Origin: an uncultured Erysipelotrichaceae bacterium
GTDB taxonomy: Bacteria > Bacillota_I > Bacilli_A > RF39 > UBA660
Assembly (NCBI GenBank): GCA_902768065.1
Contig: CACXJP010000046.1
Location: forward strand, 1-18,623
DNA length: 18,623 bases
Direction of reading: 5' to 3'
How positions within the stretch are numbered: position 1 is the first letter of the stretch; every line of letters starts with the position of its first letter. The notes below the pieces were generated by a model. The model was not told where the DNA came from, searched no databases, and worked only from the letters and a program-made list of their open reading frames with translations. This document shows positions 12,955 to 18,623 of the stretch, piece by piece. A program made the position numbers and the translations under genes.

Positions 12955-15327
12955 ATGAGTAAATTAAAGAATTTTATAAAAAACAGATATAAAGATATTA
13001 TTATAATTGGTTGTTTTATTATTACATATCTTATTATTTATATATATTTAACTAAAAATGGTACTTATATATTTGCATCTTCAAAGGACTTTGATGTTCA
13101 ACATTATTTATTACCTGAATATTTAAGAGAAATATTTATAAATACTCATAATTTGTTTCCCAAATTTTCTTTTAACTTAGCAGCAGGTACTAATATATAT
13201 AATTTAGCTTATTATGGTTTATATAATCCTATTATTTTAGTATCTTTTTTATTTCCTAAAATAAAAATGCTAAATTATATTATTTTTGCAATGGGGTGTA
13301 TTGTAGTTTTATCTACATCATTACTATATTTTTATTTTAGAAAGAATAATTACTCTTATTTAACTTCTTTTATATGTTCATTTATGTTTTTATGTTCTGG
13401 ACCTCTTATCTTTCATAGTCATAGGCATATTATGTTTATAGATTATTTTCCTTTTTTGATACTTGGTTTTTTTGGTACTGATATTTATATTAAAAATAAG
13501 AAAAGTTTATTATTAATTATTTCAATATTTTTAATGATTTTAACTAGTTATTTTTATAGTGTTGCTGGTTTAGTTGTTTTATTTATTTATGGTATATATA
13601 GGTATTTAAAAATACATAAAAAAATTAAATATAATAATTTTACTAAGTATATTGTTGGTTTAATATTGAGATATATTCCTGCAATCCTTACTGCTGCTTT
13701 TCTTCTTATACCCACTTCTTTTGCTTTATTAAATGGTAGGGGAGCAGGACCTGGATTTAATATTTTTAAAGAATTATTTTCTATAAAAAATAATTTGTTT
13801 TATCAATCTTATACTATGGGTTTAACTTTATTTAGTTTGTTTTCTATGATATATGTTCTATTTAAAGGTGATAGAGCTAATAGATTTTTATCTATAATAC
13901 TTTTAATATGTAGTTTTATTTCTTTTCCATCTTTCATTTTAAATGGTTTTTTATATGCTGATGGAAAATCTTTAATTCCTTTTATTCCTCTTGTTATTAT
14001 TTTAGTGGCAGAGGTATTTGAGAAAGTCATTTATAAGACAAAATTTAAATATATAGTTATGATCTATTTAATTATTTCATCTTTTACTATGTGTTTAATT
14101 GCTAATAATAATGATAAATTAATTCCTAAGAATTCTATTGATTTTAAGGAAGAAGAAATATATAGAAATAAAATAAATAATATTATTGATAATAATGATA
14201 TTTATAGAATAAAGAATGATTTAATTGCCAAAGATTATATAAATAGAATTACTAATATTAATGAATATAAGACAACTAGTTATTTATCATCCAATAATAA
14301 AATTTATAATGATGCTTATAAGTATTCTTTTGATAATCCTTTGCAATATAGAAATTCTATGATGTATTCTTCTTCTAATAATCTTTTGTTTGAAATGTAT
14401 ATGGGAGAAAAATATATATTTACGAAGAATAATTATAATAATATTTATCATAAAATTGATAGTTATAAAGATGTTAATATATATGAAAATGATTATGTTT
14501 TACCAATGGGTTATGCTACTAATAATTACATTAATAAGAATGATTTTAATAAATTAAAATATCCTGATACTATTTTAAACTCTTTAGGGGTTGTTGTTAG
14601 TGATAATAAAACTAATGTTGATATAAAGAAGGCTAAAGAAATTTATCTTAATTATCAAGTTATTGAGAAGAAAAACCTTACTTATGAAAAGAGTAGTGAT
14701 GGTTATAAAATTAAATCTAAATCAGATGGTTCTTTAAAACTAAAAACAGATGAAGAGTTTGACAATAAGCTTCTAATTATACAATTTGAATTAGATGATA
14801 AAGATAAGTGTATGTATAATGATTTAAGTATTCAGATTAATTCAATTATGAATGTTCTTACTTGTAAAAATTGGAAATATTATAATGATAATAGAGTATT
14901 TACTTATACTATAAGTGAAAATCCTGAACTTTTAGATATTATATTTGAAAAAGGTACTTATAATATTCATAATATTAAACTGTATACAATTGATTATGAT
15001 GATATTATTTCTTCTAATGATAATATTTATCCTATGATTATTGATAAGAATAAATCTAATAATGAAGTTATTACTGGGAATATTAGTGTTTTAAAAGACT
15101 CTTATTTTACTATTTCTATTCCTTATGATAAAGGTTTACTTGTAAAATTAGATAATAAGATGGTAGAATATGACTTAACAAATGGATCCTTTGTTGGTTT
15201 TCCTATAAAAGAAGGAGAACATATAATCGAAATAAGTTATATTCCTCGAGGATATAATTTAGGAATAATTATTAGTATAATTGGTTTACTTTCTTTTATT
15301 TCGGTCCTTATATATGAGAGAAGATGA
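12955..15327 (+). CDS. YfhO-like multi-pass membrane glycosyltransferase
   Basis: 790 residues of the GT-C-like YfhO family. In Bacillus, YfhO moves sugar from a lipid carrier to lipoteichoic acid on the outer face of the membrane. The N-terminal half has about twelve hydrophobic helices. The first extracytoplasmic loop carries DFDVQHYLLPEYLRE (acidic residue and Gln/His as in the family's D-x-x-x-Q motif) and SFNLAAGTNIYNLAYY. A large extracytoplasmic C-terminal domain (about residues 390-765) is rich in Asn, Asp and Tyr. A last helix (GIIISIIGLLSFISVLIY) ends in RR. Start ATG 12955 after GAGGGGTAA. It ends at TGA 15325-15327, two bases before the phosphatase start. Length is near the family norm. 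Confidence 0.8.
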   Translation: MSKLKNFIKNRYKDIIIIGCFIITYLIIYIYLTKNGTYIFASSKDFDVQHYLLPEYLREIFINTHNLFPKFSFNLAAGTNIYNLAYYGLYNPIILVSFLFPKIKMLNYIIFAMGCIVVLSTSLLYFYFRKNNYSYLTSFICSFMFLCSGPLIFHSHRHIMFIDYFPFLILGFFGTDIYIKNKKSLLLIISIFLMILTSYFYSVAGLVVLFIYGIYRYLKIHKKIKYNNFTKYIVGLILRYIPAILTAAFLLIPTSFALLNGRGAGPGFNIFKELFSIKNNLFYQSYTMGLTLFSLFSMIYVLFKGDRANRFLSIILLICSFISFPSFILNGFLYADGKSLIPFIPLVIILVAEVFEKVIYKTKFKYIVMIYLIISSFTMCLIANNNDKLIPKNSIDFKEEEIYRNKINNIIDNNDIYRIKNDLIAKDYINRITNINEYKTTSYLSSNNKIYNDAYKYSFDNPLQYRNSMMYSSSNNLLFEMYMGEKYIFTKNNYNNIYHKIDSYKDVNIYENDYVLPMGYATNNYINKNDFNKLKYPDTILNSLGVVVSDNKTNVDIKKAKEIYLNYQVIEKKNLTYEKSSDGYKIKSKSDGSLKLKTDEEFDNKLLIIQFELDDKDKCMYNDLSIQINSIMNVLTCKNWKYYNDNRVFTYTISENPELLDIIFEKGTYNIHNIKLYTIDYDDIISSNDNIYPMIIDKNKSNNEVITGNISVLKDSYFTISIPYDKGLLVKLDNKMVEYDLTNGSFVGFPIKEGEHIIEISYIPRGYNLGIIISIIGLLSFISVLIYERR

Positions 15328-15328
15328 T

Positions 15329-16108
15329 ATGATGAAGATTAAAAATATTAAATTAAAAGAAAAACAAAATATAAGAGATTTTTCTTATATTATAAATAAA
15401 GATAATTATACAATATTAAATAATTCTTTTCTTAGATCAAATAATATTAATGTATTTGATAGGGAAGATATTGAGTTTCTTAAAGATAATTATCATCTAA
15501 AAACTATAATTGATCTTAGAAATAAAGATGAAGTATTACTTAATCCATGTAATATTGATAATATTAAATATTATAATATTCCATTATTTGAAAGTAGAAA
15601 GAGAAAATCTATTTCTAGTAGTTCAAATAAACAAAAAGTTAGTAAAGTTCCTAATATATATGAAGTTTATTTAGATATGATTAGGACAAAAACTGCTAAA
15701 AAGCAATTAAAAAAGATTCTTAAAATACTTATGAATCCAAAGAATAATTGTATCTTGTTTCATTGTACTTTTGGTAAAGATAGGACTGGTTTAATTTCTT
15801 TATTATTATTATCTTTGCTTGATGTTGATATTGATATTATTAAAAAGGATTATTTATATTCGAATAATTATCTAGAATCAATTGCTAATGATAAGTATAA
15901 TTATTATTTAGAAAAGAGTAGGAATAAAGAGTATGCTCTTCAAATGAGGGATATTTTTCTAGTAAAAGAAGAATATATTGATTATATTATTGACTATATG
16001 ATTAAAGAGAAGGGTTCTGTTATTAATTTTATAAAAAAAGAACTTGGTGTAAGTGAAAGAAGAATTATTAAATTTAAAAATAGTGTTTTATATAAAATAG
16101 ATAAGTAA
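15329..16108 (+). CDS. Tyrosine/dual-specificity phosphatase family protein
   Basis: 259 residues. The Cys-based phosphatase loop is HCTFGKDRTG (nucleophile C146, Arg at 152), the HCxxGKDRTG form of bacterial Y_phosphatase3/DSP proteins, whose members act on phosphoproteins or phosphoinositides. IIDLRNKDE (about 60-68) is the conserved N-terminal motif with D62. The N-terminal NIRDFSY also fits the family. A serine-rich insert (SISSSS) lies near residue 95. ATG 15329 follows GAGAGAAG. It is directly downstream of the YfhO-like gene and is the last gene of the operon. No signal peptide, so cytoplasmic. Confidence 0.88.
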   Translation: MMKIKNIKLKEKQNIRDFSYIINKDNYTILNNSFLRSNNINVFDREDIEFLKDNYHLKTIIDLRNKDEVLLNPCNIDNIKYYNIPLFESRKRKSISSSSNKQKVSKVPNIYEVYLDMIRTKTAKKQLKKILKILMNPKNNCILFHCTFGKDRTGLISLLLLSLLDVDIDIIKKDYLYSNNYLESIANDKYNYYLEKSRNKEYALQMRDIFLVKEEYIDYIIDYMIKEKGSVINFIKKELGVSERRIIKFKNSVLYKIDK

Positions 16109-16130
16109 ATTTTGCTTATCTATTTTATTT
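16094..16130 (+). terminator. Operon terminator
   Basis: AAAATAGATAAG (16094-16105) pairs perfectly with CTTATCTATTTT (16115-16126), 12 bp, enclosing the stop codon of the phosphatase gene in the loop. It is T-rich on the 3' side. Confidence 0.85.
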
Positions 16131-16135
16131 AAGTC

Positions 16136-16174
16136 TTGAAAAAAACTTGAAAATATATTAAAATTTAATATAGT
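16136..16174 (+). promoter_or_regulatory. Promoter of the Pro-rich membrane protein gene
   Basis: Two overlapping possibilities: TTGAAA 16136-16141 with TAAAAT 16159-16164 (17 bases), or TTGAAA 16147-16152 with TATAGT 16169-16174 (16 bases). The RBS AGGTGA at about 16180 follows. Confidence 0.6.
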
Positions 16175-16191
16175 AGGATAGGTGAAAAGAA

Positions 16192-17364
16192 ATGAATAAT
16201 AATGGGGAAAATCAAAATTTAAATGCTGAATCTGTTTTGACACCAATTACTGGTGAACAAACTTCTAGTAGTCCAGCACCACAACCTGCTCAGCAACCTC
16301 AAGTTGTTCAGCCTAGTGTTGTTGCGAGTACGCCTACTGTTCAACCAGCTCAGCCTGCTCAAGTAATTCAGCCAAGTGTTCAAGTTCCACAAAATCCTGT
16401 CCAGGTTCCTGCTGCAGCACCAACTCCAGTTCCTGTTGCCCCAGAACCTAATCCTGTTCCAACTGTTCAGGCTGCTTTAGTAGATGATAATAAAGATAGT
16501 TCATATCAAGCATCTACTTCTAATTTAAATAGTGCAGAACAACCTTTAAATCAAGATGCTACAGCAAGTACTTCACCTGATGATATGAATGATTATGATG
16601 GTGATGATGAACCTGTAGTTATTAAGAAAAAATCAAAGATTGCACCGTTCTTATTATTGATTATCCTTGGTTTAGGTAGTTATCTTTTATTCACTACAAA
16701 GGATTATCATAATAAAATTGAAACTATGAAATATAATTGTACTCCTGTTACTTCATATAAAGAAGAAAAAGAGTTGGATTTAAATTCTACTTTAGTACAG
16801 GATTTATATACTAAAGTTCATACTTCTATCAGGGAGGATGTTGCTCAACCTGAGTGGGATGATACGATGAAGTTATATTTGGCTTATCGTCAAATTCCTG
16901 AATATGAAAAATATGATAGCAATTGTAATTTGTTTGATCCATCTAAGATGGAACCTTATACTTGTGCAGAATCTTCTACAAGTAAACCTAAAGCTTTTAA
17001 AGCTTCTACATTAGAATTGGAATTTAAAAAACTATTTGGAGAGGATACTTTATTTGAATTTCAAAATATTAAGTTAGTTAATTCTTGTATTGGTGGATAT
17101 CAGTATATTGCCGATAGAGGGGAATATGTTGAAGGTACATGCAATCAACAGACAGCGACATCTTTTAAAGTTGAAAAACAGCTATCTAAAGCTGTAACAT
17201 ATAGAAATACTATTGTTCTTACAGAAAATGTTAAATATCGTTCTAATGAGAGTATGGAACTTCCTTCATTTCTTAAGAGTGGGGAATATATTTATACATT
17301 TAGATTAGATGTTAACTATAATTATGTTTTAATTAGTAAAGTCTATAATGATAAGTATAATTAA
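16192..17364 (+). CDS. Pro/Gln-rich single-pass membrane protein
   Basis: 390 residues, type II topology by inspection. A low-complexity cytoplasmic N-terminus (residues 1-147) is made of Pro, Gln, Val, Ala and Ser (recurring QPAQP, VQPSV, QVP). A short acidic patch (DYDGDDE, 134-140) and a basic KKKSK come next. One membrane helix follows (about 150-168). The extracytoplasmic domain of about 220 residues has five Cys (including YNCTP, YTCAE, NSCIGG, EGTCN), four or fewer of which could form disulfides. No domain is recognised. The Pro-rich part uses CCA/CCT and CAG/CAA codons and is far less AT-rich than its surroundings. The next gene starts 13 bases after its stop. It may be a surface or envelope-associated adaptor; that is inference only. 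Confidence 0.75.
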   Translation: MNNNGENQNLNAESVLTPITGEQTSSSPAPQPAQQPQVVQPSVVASTPTVQPAQPAQVIQPSVQVPQNPVQVPAAAPTPVPVAPEPNPVPTVQAALVDDNKDSSYQASTSNLNSAEQPLNQDATASTSPDDMNDYDGDDEPVVIKKKSKIAPFLLLIILGLGSYLLFTTKDYHNKIETMKYNCTPVTSYKEEKELDLNSTLVQDLYTKVHTSIREDVAQPEWDDTMKLYLAYRQIPEYEKYDSNCNLFDPSKMEPYTCAESSTSKPKAFKASTLELEFKKLFGEDTLFEFQNIKLVNSCIGGYQYIADRGEYVEGTCNQQTATSFKVEKQLSKAVTYRNTIVLTENVKYRSNESMELPSFLKSGEYIYTFRLDVNYNYVLISKVYNDKYN

Positions 17365-17377
17365 TGGAGGTAATTAT

Positions 17378-17905
17378 ATGGATATAAAATGTATAGTAAC
17401 AGGTTTTTTAGATGAAAATTGTTATTTACTTATTAAGAATAATACCTGTTTAGTTGTAGATCCTGGAGATGATTATAATAAAATCAAAGATCAAATAGGT
17501 GATAATAAAGTTTTGGGGGTATTAATTACTCATTCTCATGCTGATCATATTGGTGCTTTGAGAAACTTTCTAACAAAAAGAAGCATAAAAATTTTTAAAA
17601 GAAGTAATTTAGAAGAAAAAGAATATTCAATTGGTGACTTTACTTTTAAATGTATTCATACTCCTGGACATTCCAAAGATTCTGTTACTTTCTATTTTGA
17701 GGAAGAAAATGTTATGTTTATTGGTGACTTTATATTTAGAGATAGTATTGGAAGATGTGATTTGCCTGGAGGTAGTGAACTAGAGATGAAGGAAAGCATT
17801 AAGAAAATTTTAAATTATGATGATTCTATAAAACTTTATCCTGGTCATTACGAAGAAACTACTCTTGGTGATGAGAAGAAGAATAATGAATATTTAAAAA
17901 TATAA
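17378..17905 (+). CDS. Metallo-beta-lactamase-fold hydrolase (glyoxalase II-like)
   Basis: A di-zinc hydrolase of 175 residues, cytosolic, of the small YqgX/GloB-like group, which hydrolyses thioesters such as S-lactoylglutathione analogues; the substrate here is unknown. THSHADH (H52, H54, D56, H57), TPGHSKDS (H98), GDFIF (D117) and PGHYEETT (H157) complete the metal ligands. DENCYLL near the N-terminus is also typical. ATG 17378 follows TGGAGG; the ATG at 17348 lies within the preceding gene and has no RBS. All catalytic residues are present and the length is near the lower end for the family. Confidence 0.9.
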   Translation: MDIKCIVTGFLDENCYLLIKNNTCLVVDPGDDYNKIKDQIGDNKVLGVLITHSHADHIGALRNFLTKRSIKIFKRSNLEEKEYSIGDFTFKCIHTPGHSKDSVTFYFEEENVMFIGDFIFRDSIGRCDLPGGSELEMKESIKKILNYDDSIKLYPGHYEETTLGDEKKNNEYLKI

Positions 17906-17933
17906 TAGAATAACAATGTTATTCTATTTTTTT
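17904..17933 (+). terminator. Intrinsic terminator
   Basis: AATAGAATAA (17904-17913) pairs with TTATTCTATT (17919-17928), 10 bp, followed by a T run. Confidence 0.9.
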
Positions 17934-17946
17934 ATTACATATATAA

Positions 17947-17975
17947 TTGTTTTTTATATCTAAATATGTTATTAT
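17947..17975 (+). promoter_or_regulatory. Promoter of the small gene at 17999
   Basis: TTGTTT (17947-17952) and TATTAT (17970-17975) with 17 bases between, about 10 bases before the RBS. Confidence 0.5.
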
Positions 17976-17998
17976 ATTAAGCCATAGAGGTGATGATG

Positions 17999-18307
17999 AT
18001 GAAGATTTGGGCTAAAATACAAATTAAAGATAAAAATAAGGATGTAGAAGTAATTTCTAAATGCCTTACTAATTATCTATATGGTTATGGGCCAATCAAT
18101 GATATTTGTCACAAATATGGTATTTCTAATGAAGATAGAAAAAGATTAGATACTTATACTGCGAATAGAACTGCAGGTATTCTAATGTTATATTTATCTA
18201 AAAATATAAAGAGATTAAATGATATTGTTAATAAATACAATGTTAATATAGCTACAATGAATGATATTGTACCTGAAATAGAAGGTTATATCGAAAAAAA
18301 AATATAA
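17999..18307 (+). CDS. Conserved-looking small protein of unknown function
   Basis: 102 residues, soluble, basic. A run of ATG codons (17993, 17996, 17999) follows AGAGG; 17999 gives the best spacing and starts MKIWAKIQI. The body is helical: CLTNYLYGYGPINDICHKYGIS is followed by a second helix set (RTAGILMLYLSKNIKRLNDIV, then TMNDIVPEIEGYI). The PINDICHKYGIS part resembles a helix-turn-helix in spacing, but I cannot assign a family. It has its own promoter and terminator. Confidence 0.65.
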   Translation: MKIWAKIQIKDKNKDVEVISKCLTNYLYGYGPINDICHKYGISNEDRKRLDTYTANRTAGILMLYLSKNIKRLNDIVNKYNVNIATMNDIVPEIEGYIEKKI

Positions 18308-18329
18308 TATTTGTTATTATATTTTTTTT
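18300..18329. terminator. Bidirectional terminator
   Basis: AAATATAATA (18300-18309) pairs with TATTATATTT (18315-18324), 10 bp. T runs lie on the 3' side in either direction, and the + and - genes converge on it. Confidence 0.8.
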
Positions 18330-18414
18330 ATAGATAAATCAAAACACTAAAAAATCCTATTAACATAGCTAAGAGCATTACTACTGCTACTATTTTTATT
18401 ACTTTATCATTCAC
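18328..18414 (-). CDS. 28-residue membrane peptide, Prli42/DUF4044-like
   Basis: A GTG start with a strong AGGTGA seven bases upstream gives 28 residues. There is a short polar, basic N-terminus (NDKVIKI) and then one hydrophobic helix (VAVVMLLAMLIGFFSVLIYL). Size, N-terminal Lys pattern and single helix resemble Prli42, the membrane mini-protein that anchors the stressosome in Listeria and Bacillus, and DUF4044. The family assignment is a guess from layout and composition; the gene itself is well supported by promoter, RBS and terminator. Confidence 0.6.
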   Translation of the reverse strand: MNDKVIKIVAVVMLLAMLIGFFSVLIYL

Positions 18415-18433
18415 TTAGAATCACCTCATATTA

Positions 18434-18462
18434 ATTATAAAACAAATGATGTTTTTTGTAAA
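18434..18462 (-). promoter_or_regulatory. Promoter of the membrane peptide gene
   Basis: On the minus strand, TTTACA (18457-18462) and a perfect TATAAT (18434-18439) are 17 bases apart, just upstream of the AGGTGA RBS. Confidence 0.75.
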
Positions 18463-18516
18463 ATTAATTATCTTCTAATTTTAAATATACTGAATATAAT
18501 ATATCAGGTGAATTTA

Positions 18517-18623
18517 ATGATTAATCTAAGAAAAAATAAACTATTATTCTTTTTGATATTATTTTCTGTATTCTTTTTTATAATTGGCTTTCTTTTTTAT
18601 TTTTTTATTGGAGATTCTTCTAA
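18517..18623 (+). CDS. Membrane protein, 5' end only (cut by the window)
   Basis: ATG 18517 follows AGGTGA (18506-18511), and TATAAT (18495-18500) lies just upstream. The first 35 residues are MINLRKNKLL, then a strongly hydrophobic helix (LILFSVFFFIIGFLFYFFI) and GDSS. This is a signal-anchor or first membrane helix. The family cannot be decided from this piece; SpoIIM-like proteins begin in a similar way, but that is only a suggestion. Confidence 0.6.
   Translation, partial: MINLRKNKLLFFLILFSVFFFIIGFLFYFFIGDSS

Overview
The window is very AT-rich DNA. It uses the standard code (TAA, TAG and TGA all act as stops, TGG is Trp), strong AGGAGG/AGGTGA ribosome binding sites and short intergenic terminators. 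This points to a low-GC Firmicute or Mollicute-related gut bacterium (RF39/Bacilli-like). That assignment is inferred from composition and gene style, not from a marker gene.

Bases 1 to about 10,500 look like an accessory region. It holds three decayed copies of an ORF6N-domain gene with a phospholipase-D-like C-terminus (301-1174, 3164-3886, 9034-9230). It also holds a series of single, unrelated small-molecule or nucleotide enzymes: a Nudix hydrolase, an HD-domain phosphohydrolase, an APH-family kinase, a HAD hydrolase, a GyrI-like ligand-binding protein and a GNAT acetyltransferase. Their codons tend to end in A. They are separated by related, palindrome-rich leader elements of two types, here called A and B. 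In several cases the homology of these elements runs right up to the RBS of genes that are not homologous to each other. This is the most unusual feature of the window: a cassette-like array in which one family of leaders is joined to different coding sequences. Two ORF6N copies share a second conserved leader, with a possible pseudoknot, ending in an intrinsic terminator just before the RBS. Two genes with more T-ending, host-like codons sit among the cassettes: a minus-strand protein made of two 155-residue ankyrin-like repeats (1706-2740) and a lipoprotein (8108-8959).

Bases about 10,600 to 16,130 form a compact + strand operon that looks chromosomal. Its order is a small unknown protein, an inositol-monophosphatase-family enzyme, TsaC/YrdC (tRNA t6A synthesis), a Pr6Pr-like membrane protein, a YfhO-like membrane glycosyltransferase and a DSP-type tyrosine phosphatase. 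It ends at a 12-bp terminator hairpin. It is followed by a Pro/Gln-rich single-pass membrane protein with a metallo-beta-lactamase-fold hydrolase, then a small unknown protein. Next, on the minus strand, is a 28-residue membrane peptide resembling Prli42/DUF4044 with its own promoter. The last feature is the start of a membrane protein cut by the window end.

No rRNA, tRNA, CRISPR array, transposase or recombinase gene was seen.
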